The notes beneath the pieces were generated by a model. That model was not told the DNA's origin. It searched no databases and saw only the letters and a list, made by a program, of their open reading frames with translations. Positions 26,632-35,488 of a stretch of 64,000 nt of DNA are shown piece by piece. The stretch lies in assembly GCF_003284965.1 (NCBI RefSeq), contig NZ_QMEW01000005.1, positions 124,001 to 188,000 of the forward strand, in the 5' to 3' direction. The stretch's first letter is position 1; each line of letters opens with the position of its first letter. The stretch comes from Mycolicibacterium sp. GF69 (GTDB lineage Bacteria; Actinomycetota; Actinomycetes; Mycobacteriales; Mycobacteriaceae). Made by a program: the position numbers and the translations under genes.

Positions 26632-27795
26632 ATGTACATCGAACTGACGCCCGAACAGAAACAGCTGCAAGCGGAACTGCGGGACTACTTCTCGAATCTC
26701 ATCTCGCCCGAAGAGGCCAAGGAGATGGAGAAGAACCGCCACGGCAAGGCCTACCGTGCGGTCATCAAGCGGATGGGCTCGGACGGCAAGCTCGGCGTCG
26801 GCTGGCCGAAGGAGTTCGGCGGGCTCGGATTCGGCCCGATCGAGCAGTCGATCTTCGTCAACGAGGCCCAACGCGCCGACGTACCGCTGCCCGCCGTGAC
26901 CCTGCAGACCGTCGGACCGACGCTGCAGCAGTACGGCACCGAAGCACAGAAGAAGAAGTTCCTGCCTGCGATCCTCGCCGGCGAGGTGCACTTCGCGATC
27001 GGCTACACCGAACCGGAGGCCGGCACCGACCTGGCGTCGCTGCGCACCACCGCCGTGCGCCAGGGCGACGAGTACATCGTCAACGGGCAGAAGGTGTTCA
27101 CCACCGGCGGGCACGACGCCGACTACATCTGGCTGGCCTGCCGCACCGATCAGGAGGCGGTGAAGCACAAGGGTATTTCGATCCTGATCGCCGACACCAA
27201 GGATCCCGGCTACTCCTGGACGCCGATGATCCTGTCCGACGGGGCCCACCACACCAACGCCACCTACTACAACGACGTCCGGGTGCCCGCCGACATGCTC
27301 GTCGGCGAGGAGAACGGTGGCTGGAAGCTGATCACCACGCAGCTCAACAACGAGCGTGTGATGCTCGGACCGGCAGGCCGGTTCGCCAGCCTCTATGACC
27401 GGGTGCACGCCTGGGCGTCGAAACCCGGTGGCAATGGCGACATTCCGCTCGACCATGACGACGTCAAGCGTTCGCTCGGCGAGCTCAAGGCGATGTGGCG
27501 GATCAACGAGTTGCTCAACTGGCAGGTCGCAGCGGCGGGGGAGACCATCGACGTCGCCGACGCGGCCGCCACGAAGGTGTTCGGAACCGAGCGGATCCAG
27601 TACGCCGGGCGTCTCGCCGAGGAGATCGTCGGCAAGTACGGCAACCCGGCCGATCCGGGCACGGCAGAACTGCTGGAATGGCTTGACTCGCAGACGAAGC
27701 GAAACCTGGTGATCACGTTCGGCGGAGGTGTCAACGAGGTGATGCGGGAGATGATCGCGGCCGCGGGCCTGAAGGTCCCGAGGGTGCCGCGATGA
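26632..27795 (+). CDS. fadE29: FadE29 (ChsE2), acyl-CoA dehydrogenase subunit
   Basis: A 387-residue acyl-CoA dehydrogenase (Rv3543c equivalent, same length). YTEPEAGTDLASLRTTA is the FAD/substrate loop near residue 124. It partners FadE28 in dehydrogenating the propanoyl side chain. The ATG at 26632 was chosen because it gives the family's usual N-terminus MYIELTPEQ and leaves 2 bases after fadE28; the frame is open back to 26590. It overlaps chsH2 by ATGA at 27792-27795. Confidence 0.93.
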   Translation: MYIELTPEQKQLQAELRDYFSNLISPEEAKEMEKNRHGKAYRAVIKRMGSDGKLGVGWPKEFGGLGFGPIEQSIFVNEAQRADVPLPAVTLQTVGPTLQQYGTEAQKKKFLPAILAGEVHFAIGYTEPEAGTDLASLRTTAVRQGDEYIVNGQKVFTTGGHDADYIWLACRTDQEAVKHKGISILIADTKDPGYSWTPMILSDGAHHTNATYYNDVRVPADMLVGEENGGWKLITTQLNNERVMLGPAGRFASLYDRVHAWASKPGGNGDIPLDHDDVKRSLGELKAMWRINELLNWQVAAAGETIDVADAAATKVFGTERIQYAGRLAEEIVGKYGNPADPGTAELLEWLDSQTKRNLVITFGGGVNEVMREMIAAAGLKVPRVPR

Positions 27796-28781
27796 GCGCC
27801 GACCTGCGCCCGGACATCGAGAAGATCAAGGCGGACGGCAGAAGCGAGCCGCGCGCCGGCCGAGATCCGGTCAACCAACCCATGATTCATCACTGGGTCG
27901 ACGCCATCGGGGACCGGAATCCGATCTATACGGATGAGGAAGCGGCCAAGGCCGCCGGCCATCCCGGCATCGTGGCGCCGCCGGCGATGATTCAGGTGTG
28001 GACGATGGGCGGGCTCGGTCAGGGCCGCTCGGACGACGACCCCCTGAGCAAGATGATGCAGCTCTTCGACGATTCCGGCTATGTCGGCGTGGTTGCCACC
28101 AACTGTGAGCAGACCTACCACCGGTATCTGAGACCGGGCGAGGAGGTCACCATCCGCGCCGAGATCACCGACGTGGTGGGCCCCAAGCAGACGGCGCTGG
28201 GTGAGGGGTACTTCATCAACCAGCTCATCACTTGGACGGTGGCCAACGGCGCCGACGGCGATGAGGCTGTCGCCGAGATGAAGTGGCGCATCATGAAGTT
28301 CAAGCCGGCCGAGCGGGACTCGGGTGCGGCGGTGCCCGACGACCTGGACGCGGACATGATGATGCGGCCGGCGTCGTCGCGCGACACCAAGTTCTTCTGG
28401 GACGGCGTCAACGCCCACGAGTTGCGCATCCAGAAGCGTGGCGACGGCACGCTGGTGCATCCTCCTGTGCCTGCGCTGTGGAAGGACCCGACAGAGGAAG
28501 TACAACCGACGGACTACGTCGTCGCCAGCGGCAAGGGCACCGTGTTCAGCTTCGTGGTGCACCACGCGCCGAAGGTGCCGGGGCGGACACTTCCGTTCGT
28601 CATCGCGCTCGTCGAACTCGAAGAAGGTGTGCGGATGCTCGGTCAGCTCCGTGACGTCGACCCGGCCGCGGTGGAGATCGGAATGCCGGTTCGCGCAACA
28701 TATATCGACTTTCCCGAAGGTGACTCCGGTCCAGCCTGGACGCTGTATGCCTGGGAGCCCGATGGAAAGGGCGTGGCGTGA
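27792..28781 (+). CDS. chsH2: ChsH2, MaoC-like hydratase subunit with C-terminal DUF35
   Basis: A 329-residue fusion. The N-terminal half is a MaoC-type hot-dog fold (HWVDAIGDRNPIYTDEEAAK near residues 33-52, then GHPGIVAPPAMI). The C-terminal half is a DUF35 OB-fold domain (AHELRIQKRGDGTLVHPP and TVFSFVVHHAP). In M. tuberculosis ChsH2 (Rv3542c) pairs with ChsH1 to hydrate the C17 side-chain enoyl-CoA, and its DUF35 part binds the aldolase Ltp2. The gene order chsH2-chsH1-ltp2 with ATGA/GTGA overlaps is the same here. Confidence 0.92.
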   Translation: MSADLRPDIEKIKADGRSEPRAGRDPVNQPMIHHWVDAIGDRNPIYTDEEAAKAAGHPGIVAPPAMIQVWTMGGLGQGRSDDDPLSKMMQLFDDSGYVGVVATNCEQTYHRYLRPGEEVTIRAEITDVVGPKQTALGEGYFINQLITWTVANGADGDEAVAEMKWRIMKFKPAERDSGAAVPDDLDADMMMRPASSRDTKFFWDGVNAHELRIQKRGDGTLVHPPVPALWKDPTEEVQPTDYVVASGKGTVFSFVVHHAPKVPGRTLPFVIALVELEEGVRMLGQLRDVDPAAVEIGMPVRATYIDFPEGDSGPAWTLYAWEPDGKGVA

Positions 28782-29182
28782 GCACACCGACCGTGGAGGT
28801 GGGCACCAAACTGCCCGAGCTGGCGTTGTACGGCGATCCGACGTTCATCGTGTCGACGGCGATCGCCACGCGCGACTATCAGGACGTCCACCACGACCGC
28901 GACAAGGCGCAGGCCAAGGGCAGCAAGGACATCTTCGTCAACATCCTCACCGACACCGGGCTGGTGCAGCGCTACATCACCGACTGGGCCGGTCCGACCG
29001 CGATCATCAAGTCGATCTCGTTGCGGCTGGGTGTGCCGTGGTATGCCTACGACACGGTGACATTCTCCGGTGAGGTGACCGCCATCGACGACGGGCTGAT
29101 CACGCTGAAGATCGTCGGCAACAACAGCCTCGGCGATCACGTGGTCGCCACTGCCACACTCGTGATCGGAGGAAACGCCTGA
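28778..29182 (+). CDS. chsH1: ChsH1, MaoC-like hydratase subunit
   Basis: A 134-residue single hot-dog protein (Rv3541c equivalent) carrying the hydratase residues in IATRDYQDVHHDRDKAQAKG near residues 27-46. ChsH1 supplies the catalytic half of the hydratase with ChsH2. The start is GTG at 28778, overlapping the chsH2 stop (GTGA). It shares one base with the ltp2 start (29182). Confidence 0.92.
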   Translation: MSTPTVEVGTKLPELALYGDPTFIVSTAIATRDYQDVHHDRDKAQAKGSKDIFVNILTDTGLVQRYITDWAGPTAIIKSISLRLGVPWYAYDTVTFSGEVTAIDDGLITLKIVGNNSLGDHVVATATLVIGGNA

Positions 29183-30348
29183 TGCCGGGTGCACTGTCGG
29201 GCAAGGCGGCGATCGTCGGCATCGGTGCCACCGACTTCTCGAAGAACTCCGGCCGCAGTGAACTCCGGCTGGCGTCCGAAGCGGTGCTGGACGCGCTGGG
29301 CGACGCGGGCCTGACGCCCGCCGATGTCGACGGCATGGTCACGTTCACGATGGACTCCAACACCGAGGTGGCGATCGCGCGGGCGACGGGCATCGGCGAG
29401 CTGAAGTTCTTCTCGAAGATCCACCACGGCGGGGGCGCGGCCTGCGCAACGATCCAGCAGGCAGCGATCGCCGTGGCCACCGGAGTCGCGGATTGCGTTG
29501 TGGCATACCGGGCCTTCAATGAGCGATCCGGTGTGCGGTTCGGTCAGGTGCAGATGCGCCTGGTCGAGAACGCGGACTCGACCGGGGTCGACAACTCGTT
29601 CTCCTACCCGCATGGACTGTCGACACCTGCTGCGCAGGTCGCGATGATCGCCAGGCGGTACATGCACGTGTCCGGGGCGAGCAGCAGGGACTTCGGCATG
29701 ATCTCGGTCGCCGACCGCAAACATGCCGCGAAGAACCCGAAGGCGTACTTCTACGAGAAGCCGATCACCATCGAAGATCATCAGAACTCGCGGTGGATCG
29801 CCGAGCCGCTGCGGCTCCTGGACTGCTGCCAGGAGACCGATGGCGGCGTCGCGCTCGTCGTGACATCCGCCGAACGGGCCAAAGACCTCAAACATCGACC
29901 GGCGATCATCGAGGCGGCCTCGCAGGGTTCCAGTCCCGACCAGTACTCGATGACCAGCTACTACCGCCCGGAGTTGGGGCTGCCCGAAATGGGCCTGGTC
30001 GGCAGGCAGTTGTGGGAGCAGTCAGGTCTGAAACCGGACGACATCCAGACCGCGATTCTCTATGACCACTTCACCCCCTTCACGCTGATTCAGTTGGAGG
30101 AGCTCGGGTTCTGTGATCGCGGTGATGCCAAGGACTTCATCGCCGACGGGGCGATCGAGGTCGGTGGGCGGCTACCGATCAACACCCACGGCGGCCAGCT
30201 GGGGGAGGCCTACATCCACGGTATGAACGGAATCGCCGAGGGCGTGCGGCAGTTGCGCGGGACGTCGGTCAACCCGGTGCCCGACGTCGAACATGTGCTG
30301 GTCACCGCGGGCACCGGTGTTCCCACATCGGGTCTGATCCTGGGCTGA
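29182..30348 (+). CDS. ltp2: Ltp2, side-chain retro-aldolase
   Basis: A 388-residue thiolase-fold protein of the SCP-x/lipid-transfer group (Rv3540c equivalent). It has the fold but not a normal thiolase active site: the position of the nucleophile loop reads HHGGGAACATIQQAAIAVA, and the C-terminal region has GGQLGEAYIHGMNG. Ltp2 cleaves 17-hydroxy-3-oxopregnenoyl-type CoA ester to androstenedione-type ketone and propionyl-CoA, while bound to the DUF35 domain of ChsH2. It is the last gene of the cyp125 operon. Confidence 0.92.
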   Translation: MPGALSGKAAIVGIGATDFSKNSGRSELRLASEAVLDALGDAGLTPADVDGMVTFTMDSNTEVAIARATGIGELKFFSKIHHGGGAACATIQQAAIAVATGVADCVVAYRAFNERSGVRFGQVQMRLVENADSTGVDNSFSYPHGLSTPAAQVAMIARRYMHVSGASSRDFGMISVADRKHAAKNPKAYFYEKPITIEDHQNSRWIAEPLRLLDCCQETDGGVALVVTSAERAKDLKHRPAIIEAASQGSSPDQYSMTSYYRPELGLPEMGLVGRQLWEQSGLKPDDIQTAILYDHFTPFTLIQLEELGFCDRGDAKDFIADGAIEVGGRLPINTHGGQLGEAYIHGMNGIAEGVRQLRGTSVNPVPDVEHVLVTAGTGVPTSGLILG

Positions 30349-30435
30349 CCCCGGGCACGCTGTCCCGGCCGCGCGGCTCGGGCGTGACTGGCGTGGTGGC
30401 GCAGCGCAAGCCGGATCCCTACTACTCTTTGTGGG

Positions 30436-31230
30436 GTGAATTCACCGAAGCCACCGGATCAGCCGGCACCGGACTCGGACAACGCGCCGCTGTACGGGTC
30501 CGACGACGAGGACACCGGTCCGCTGCAGGCTCATCGGCCGCCGCCGGCCGTTGAACCGGACTTCGGTGCCACCCAGGACAATTGGGCGCGCAGGTTCGAA
30601 ACGCCGCTGACGGTCACTCCGCGCCAGGTGCAGCGGCAGCGCAATGTGAAGCCGCTGGCCGTCGGCGCGGCCGCCGTCGTCGGTGCGGTCGCCGTCATCG
30701 GTGGGCTGGTCTTCTGGCTGACCCGGCCATCATCCGAGATCGCCGAACAACCGCCCGGCTCCGGGGAACCGACGACGTCCACGCCGCCGGAGCCGGCTAC
30801 CGTCTCCGAAGACGACGCACGGCTACTCCGCCAGCTACCGAAGGGGTATGCGGCGGGCGCGTGCGAATCGGTTCCCGCACCCGAAAGAGTTCTCTCACAG
30901 GTCGATTGCGAGCAGAACGACGACCCGGGTGGCCCGTCGTCGGCGACCTACAGTCTGACCGGTGACAAGGCCTCACTTCAGGCCGTCTTCGATGAGGCGG
31001 TTGCCGCCGCGACGCGGGTCAACTGCCCGGGCAACATCCAGTCGCCTGGGCCCTGGCGGCGCAACGCAACTCCGGACCGGGTCAGCGGGCAGCTCTTCTG
31101 CGGCCTGCTGGACGGCCAACCGACGGTCGTGTGGACCGACGAAGCCAAAATGACGGTCAGCGCCGTCCGAGCGGGGCCTGCTGGCCCGACCTTCCCACAG
31201 CTGTACGCGTGGTGGTCTTCGCACTCGTGA
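30436..31230 (+). CDS. Membrane-anchored conserved protein with extracytoplasmic domain
   Basis: A 264-residue protein: a Pro/Asp-rich cytoplasmic N-terminus (residues 1-72), one membrane helix (about 73-95), a Pro/Thr/Ser linker and an extracytoplasmic domain with four cysteines that may form disulphides (ACESVP, VDCEQ, NCPGN, FCGLL). The layout recalls mycobacterial sensor-type domains attached by one helix; no kinase domain is present. TACTCT (30423-30428) ends 7 nt before the GTG, so the transcript is probably leaderless. It is not part of the sterol operon by sequence. Function unknown. Confidence 0.65.
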   Translation: MNSPKPPDQPAPDSDNAPLYGSDDEDTGPLQAHRPPPAVEPDFGATQDNWARRFETPLTVTPRQVQRQRNVKPLAVGAAAVVGAVAVIGGLVFWLTRPSSEIAEQPPGSGEPTTSTPPEPATVSEDDARLLRQLPKGYAAGACESVPAPERVLSQVDCEQNDDPGGPSSATYSLTGDKASLQAVFDEAVAAATRVNCPGNIQSPGPWRRNATPDRVSGQLFCGLLDGQPTVVWTDEAKMTVSAVRAGPAGPTFPQLYAWWSSHS

Positions 31231-31263
31231 CGACGCTGACCGTTGACTTGCTATGCGCTCCCG

Positions 31264-32169
31264 TCAGGGAGTCGGGGCGTACGTGCTCGGCGTCTGCACC
31301 TCGTCACCTGCGGGCGCCGGGGTGCCGTGGCTGCCTGCCGGCTGTGTCGCGCCCTCGGTGCCGGCCGGAGCAGGTGTCCCGTGCGGGGTAGCGCCCTCGG
31401 CGGGTGTGCCCTCCGCAGCGGCGGGCGCGCCTTCGGCGGGCTCGACCGGGGTGCCCTGGCTGCCTTCCGGGAGCGGGGTGCCCTGGCTGCCCTCGGGCAA
31501 CGGGGTGCCCTGGCTACCTTCGGGGGCCTCGGTCCCGGTTGACGCGGGAGCGGCCTCGGTGCCTTCGGGTGCCTCGGTGGCCGGGGCCTCCGCGGGTGCG
31601 GCGGTCGCCGGAGAGGTTCCCGTGCCGTAGGAAGTCGACGGGGACGAGCTGGTCGAGCTCGAGGCCGGCGGCTGGGTCCACACCAGCAGATCCTGGCCGC
31701 CCGCGTTGTACACAACGCTGTCAGGGGTTGCGCCGGTGACGTCGAAGTAGACCTTGCCGGACGTCTCCTGTCCCTGGGACAGCGTCGACGGGTTCACGCC
31801 CTGCGGGGTGGCCACGCCGAACAGCGAGCGGTACGTCTGGCCATCGGCGGCCCGCGCGTTCAGGTTCGACACGATCGGCGTGGCCGAGCCCTGGATCGCC
31901 TGGTCGGTAGCGGTGGCTTCCCACAGCGTGCCGGCTACCGAGTAGGGGATGGGGTCGCTGCTCGGCTGGAGATTGGTGAGGGTCCAGCCCTGGATGACCG
32001 CCCCGTCGACCAACTTGCCCTGGGTCCCGAGCGTCTGGGTCTGGACCGTTGGGCCGGTCTGGGTGGCCTCCGGTTGGGTGGTCTCGGGTTCGGCTGAGGC
32101 GAGAGGCGCCCCGATGAACCCTGCGGTTGCGGTTGCTGCCAACATGCTGCTGATCTTGGTGATCTTCAA
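31264..32169 (-). CDS. MPT63-like (DUF1942) secreted protein with repetitive Pro/Glu/Thr-rich tail
   Basis: A 301-residue exported protein. A signal peptide ends ASAEP near residue 26. Residues 45-166 match the MPT63/DUF1942 beta-sandwich (SVAGTLWEATATDQAIQGSA, GKVYFDVTGATPDSVVYN, QDLLVWTQPP). MPT63 is a small secreted antigen of unknown function and normally ends here; this protein continues with about 135 residues of low-complexity Pro, Glu, Thr, Ala and Gly, including three PEGSQGTP(L/V) copies. The TTG start at 32169 has AGGAG 7 bases upstream; the next in-frame ATG is 8 codons on. Possibly wall-associated. Confidence 0.8.
   Translation of the reverse strand: MKITKISSMLAATATAGFIGAPLASAEPETTQPEATQTGPTVQTQTLGTQGKLVDGAVIQGWTLTNLQPSSDPIPYSVAGTLWEATATDQAIQGSATPIVSNLNARAADGQTYRSLFGVATPQGVNPSTLSQGQETSGKVYFDVTGATPDSVVYNAGGQDLLVWTQPPASSSTSSSPSTSYGTGTSPATAAPAEAPATEAPEGTEAAPASTGTEAPEGSQGTPLPEGSQGTPLPEGSQGTPVEPAEGAPAAAEGTPAEGATPHGTPAPAGTEGATQPAGSHGTPAPAGDEVQTPSTYAPTP
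31444..31524 (-). repeat. Three 27-bp coding repeats in the MPT63-like gene
   Basis: Three consecutive nonapeptides PEGSQGTP(L/L/V) are encoded at residues 216-242, each by 27 bases that differ by a few substitutions. Further degenerate GTPAP/EGA units follow. Copy number is likely to vary between strains. Confidence 0.8.
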
Positions 32170-32894
32170 GATGTGCTCCTGACTCGTCCGAAAATTGGAA
32201 TGGTCACCGACGAAAAAACTATCAGGCCGGTGAATATTTGTGGACTCCGGATCGATTGGCGCAGTGCTTTATTAGAGACGCGCCGCAGCTTCGGCAAACT
32301 CTGAACGGTGAATTGACCTCACGACCAACGGTTTCCACGATAGACGTTGGTTGTCATCGGCAGTGTGATATGTGTCGCAGCGTTCATCTGCAGTCCGTAA
32401 AGGTGCCAGCAGCAGGTATTTCTCTACGTGTCACATACATTGCCGAAGCCCGTACTCATCGGCTGTCTCAGGATCGCTTGCACGGCATTGCATTCGGGGC
32501 AGACAAGTGTCGGCTCGATAAGCGGTCGGCGACTGTGCCCGTATGACCGCGGCAGAGCCTTCTTCGAATGCCTGGAGCGCAGATCTGCGCGCGTGTCGGG
32601 CCCGCCGCTGCAGCACCGGCAAGGACCGGCGTGGCGGCGGTCGCGGAGGTGGATGATGTCCTTACACCACGACCGGCAACCGTCCTCCGGCGTGTCGACG
32701 ATCCCGCTCCGAGACGGGGAACTTCCCGCGTCCGTCGGCGGAACGCAAATATTTTTTCGCAAAAAGCACCCAGGTCGAATAGGGGCTTTGTACCCTCGTG
32801 GAGCATTTCAGCAAATCTCTAGCGAGCTAGATGCCGGGGAAGCGGTGAGACGCGCCCGTTCGATCCGATTTTCGACCTCTGAGGAGCTCACGGC
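32170..32894. other. 725-base intergenic stretch, no gene recognised
   Basis: The region lies between the diverging MPT63-like and PGRS genes. Base composition is less GC-rich than the surroundings, with runs such as the T/A tract at 32753-32765. Open frames at 32428-32997 (+) and 32424-32762 (-) have no recognisable domain or ribosome site. A TACCCT hexamer at 32791-32796 could be the -10 of the PGRS gene. It may be a long regulatory region or the remnant of a lost gene. Confidence 0.5.
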
Positions 32895-34604
32895 ATGCCC
32901 AAACATCGGAAATCGGCTGACCGCGTGCCGCGAATTCGCCAGTATCTCGGCGCTGGAGTCGGAGCGGCAGCGGTGGCTGGGGGCGGTGCTCTGCTGATGC
33001 CGCCACCGGCAGCTCCCGTGCCGACGGCCGCCTCGCCGGTGATTCAGCTGATGTCGACCGAATCGGAAATAGCGCCGTCTGCGCCTGTGGCCAGCGGTTT
33101 CTGGTGGCTCTACGAGGGCAGCATGATCGGCGCGGTCTCGGAACCAGCTGCGGCGAGCAGCCTCTTCCTGCCGTCCGGACACTTCGCGGGCCGGCCCATG
33201 ATCGGGCGGGGCGGCTGGTTGATCGGTGACGGCTTGGACGCTGCCGCCGACTGCGTCGGCTCGGCCTGCGATGGCGGCCATGGCGGCTTGTTGTTCGGCA
33301 ATGGGGGCAACGGCGCCAACGGCGGCAACGGTGGCAACGCCGGATTGTTCGGGGGTAGCGGAGGCAACGGCGCAGACGGCGTTCTCGGTTTCCGCGCCGG
33401 CGCCGGGGGCAACGGCGGGAACGCCGGAGCGTTTGCCCTCATCGGTAACGGCGGCCATGGCGGCAACGGCGCGGCCGGCGATGCCACCCGCGATGGAGGC
33501 AACGGCGGCAATGGCGGCAGCGTCGGAATATTCACTCTGGTCGGAAATGGCGGTAACGGTGGTGACGGCGGGCAGGGCTGGGACGGCGCAAACGCCGTTA
33601 ATCCGACCTGGGACGGCACCCGCGCCGCCGCCGGCACAAGTCACACAACCACTTTGACCGGGACGGGAACGGTCACGGGCGCTGACGGCGGACCGGGCGC
33701 CGCCGGTCAGGAAGGAGCCACCGGCGGAGGTAACGGCGGTCAGGGGCAGATTGCCAGTTCGAACGGACCGAACAACAACACTTCCATCGCCGTCAGTGGC
33801 GATGGAGGTCAGGGTGGCGACACTGACATCGCGGGCGCTCCCGGCGGCAACGGCGGTCGAGGCAGCGGCGGAGACGCACGCTACAACGGCACGGGCGGGG
33901 CCGGGGGCAACGGCGGTGACGGCGGTCCCGGCGGCGGCGCGGGCGGCAACGGTGGCAGCGGCGGTAACGAGACGGTGGTGTTGTTCTCGTCCAATCCGGA
34001 AACCACGGGCGTTGTTCAGGGTGGTCAGGGCGGGGCCGGCGGCACAGGTGGCGCCGGCACGGCCGGATCGAACGGGACCAGCGGCGGTTCCGGCGGCAAG
34101 GGAGGCCGCGGAGGTTTGCTGGTCGGCAACGGAGGCAGCGGCGGCAGCGGTGGCAAAGGCGGGGACGGCGGCGACGGAGCGGTGGGCGGCACCGGCGGCA
34201 CCGGCGGCACGGGCGGCGCGGGGGCGGTGCAAGATCGCCACTTCAGCCCCACGAGGGTGACTTACCCGGGGAACGGGTCGGGCGGCAGAGGCGGTGACGG
34301 CGGCAAGGGCGGCAAGGGCGGTAATGCCGGCACCGGTGGCAGCGGCGCAACGGGCGGCGCAGGCGGCATCTTCGGGAATCGCGGCGGGACCGGCAGCAAC
34401 GGAGCCAACGGAACTGGTGGCACCGGTGGCGCCGGCGGCAAGGGCGGTAACGGTGGCAGGGCCTACACCTCGGACGGCAATGGGTTCACCTCGGGGAACG
34501 CAGGCAACAACGGCAACGCTGGAAATCAGTCGACCGGCACCCAGGGCGGCGCTGGCGGCGAAGGCGGGACCGGCGGAAACGGCGCATCGGGATCCACCCC
34601 CTAG
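32895..34604 (+). CDS. PGRS-type glycine-rich repeat protein lacking a PE domain
   Basis: A 569-residue protein. An N-terminal basic/hydrophobic segment (RIRQYLGAGVGAAAVAGGGA, about residues 13-32) looks like a signal sequence. A linker and a LIGRGGWLIGDGLDAAADCVG-like stretch follow, as in PE_PGRS proteins just before their repeats, and then about 440 residues of GGxGG/GGNGG repeats. These should form a glycine-rich polyproline II sheet-like structure. The PE domain expected at the N-terminus of PE_PGRS proteins is missing. Start ATG at 32895 with TGAGGAG upstream. Probably exported or surface exposed; function unknown. Confidence 0.82.
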   Translation: MPKHRKSADRVPRIRQYLGAGVGAAAVAGGGALLMPPPAAPVPTAASPVIQLMSTESEIAPSAPVASGFWWLYEGSMIGAVSEPAAASSLFLPSGHFAGRPMIGRGGWLIGDGLDAAADCVGSACDGGHGGLLFGNGGNGANGGNGGNAGLFGGSGGNGADGVLGFRAGAGGNGGNAGAFALIGNGGHGGNGAAGDATRDGGNGGNGGSVGIFTLVGNGGNGGDGGQGWDGANAVNPTWDGTRAAAGTSHTTTLTGTGTVTGADGGPGAAGQEGATGGGNGGQGQIASSNGPNNNTSIAVSGDGGQGGDTDIAGAPGGNGGRGSGGDARYNGTGGAGGNGGDGGPGGGAGGNGGSGGNETVVLFSSNPETTGVVQGGQGGAGGTGGAGTAGSNGTSGGSGGKGGRGGLLVGNGGSGGSGGKGGDGGDGAVGGTGGTGGTGGAGAVQDRHFSPTRVTYPGNGSGGRGGDGGKGGKGGNAGTGGSGATGGAGGIFGNRGGTGSNGANGTGGTGGAGGKGGNGGRAYTSDGNGFTSGNAGNNGNAGNQSTGTQGGAGGEGGTGGNGASGSTP

Positions 34605-34626
34605 CTGCCGGCTGGCCGGAACACCC

Positions 34627-35487
34627 TCAGGACGGGATCAACTCCACACCGGCGAGCGCCACCGCATCGTCACGCTCGGGTGCGGTCACCGTCGCGATGA
34701 AGCCGTCGCCGTCCTTCCAGATGCGGGCCTTGAGCGTCTCGCCGGGAAACACCACTCCGGCGAAGCGGGCGCCGTAGCTGCCGACCCGGGCGGTGTCGCC
34801 GTCGAGCAGAGTGTCGACCATCGCCTTGCATGTCATCCCGTAGGTGCACAATCCGTGCAGAATCGGGCGCGGGAATCCGGCCGCCGCCGCGAAGTCGGGA
34901 TCGGAGTGCAGCGGATTGCGGTCACCGCACATCCGGTAGAGCAGCGCCTGCTGCGTCGACACCGGGATCGACACTTCGTAGTCGGGGGCGCGCTGCGGGG
35001 GCTCCGAGGACCCAGACGGCCCGCGTTCGCCACCGAAACCGCCCTCGCCGCGGGCGAAGATCGAGCGCTTCTGGGTCCACAGCGGCGTGCCGTCGGGACC
35101 GGTCACCGTGGTCTCCGACCAGATGACCGCGGCCTTGCCCTTGTCCCAGATGTCGGTGAAGCGCGTGACCGCGATCCCGGTGCCCGCAGGCGGGATCGGC
35201 CCCGGAGCCGACACCGCCTCGCTGGCGTGCAGCACCTTCGAGAGTTCGATGTCGATGCCGGGGAACTTCACGGTCGGCGGCTCTGTCATGTGGAAGCTCT
35301 GCGCGACATTGCCGAACGTCGGTAGCACCTGCGGGGTTTCGTCGGTCAGGTAGCGCAACTCGCGCTTGTCCATCGGGTCGGCGCCGGCGCCGAGGCCCAG
35401 GTGGTAGAGCTGGATGTCGCTGCTGGTCCACGAGAACTCGGCGGGCGGAAGCTCGGCGCCGAGCGCCTCGTCGAGATTGATGGGCAT
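34627..35487 (-). CDS. MaoC-type enoyl-CoA hydratase, Rv3538-like
   Basis: A 286-residue tandem hot-dog hydratase, the same length as Rv3538. The hydratase 2 motif RMCGDRNPLHSDPDFAAAAG (about residues 185-204) holds the catalytic Asp and His, followed by PRPILHGLCTYG. In M. tuberculosis it is part of the sterol side-chain pathway, hydrating an early enoyl-CoA intermediate. The ATG at 35487 was chosen, 1 base after the kstD stop, giving the family N-terminus MPINLDEALG; the frame extends to 35520 within kstD. Confidence 0.88.
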   Translation of the reverse strand: MPINLDEALGAELPPAEFSWTSSDIQLYHLGLGAGADPMDKRELRYLTDETPQVLPTFGNVAQSFHMTEPPTVKFPGIDIELSKVLHASEAVSAPGPIPPAGTGIAVTRFTDIWDKGKAAVIWSETTVTGPDGTPLWTQKRSIFARGEGGFGGERGPSGSSEPPQRAPDYEVSIPVSTQQALLYRMCGDRNPLHSDPDFAAAAGFPRPILHGLCTYGMTCKAMVDTLLDGDTARVGSYGARFAGVVFPGETLKARIWKDGDGFIATVTAPERDDAVALAGVELIPS

Positions 35488-35488
35488 C

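Noticed and set aside
32424..32997. Open frames in the 725-base gap as possible genes
   Set aside because: No recognisable domain, no ribosome site, and the plus-strand frame runs into the PGRS gene in a different frame.
32808..34241. Large minus-strand open frame opposite the PGRS gene
   Set aside because: It is an antisense shadow created by the GGC/GGT repeats; it has an Ala/Val/Gly-biased composition, no ribosome site and no domain.
33270..34590. Repetitive DNA that might be taken for a CRISPR array
   Set aside because: The repeats are short in-frame GGxGG codons without constant repeat and spacer lengths; they belong to the PGRS coding sequence.
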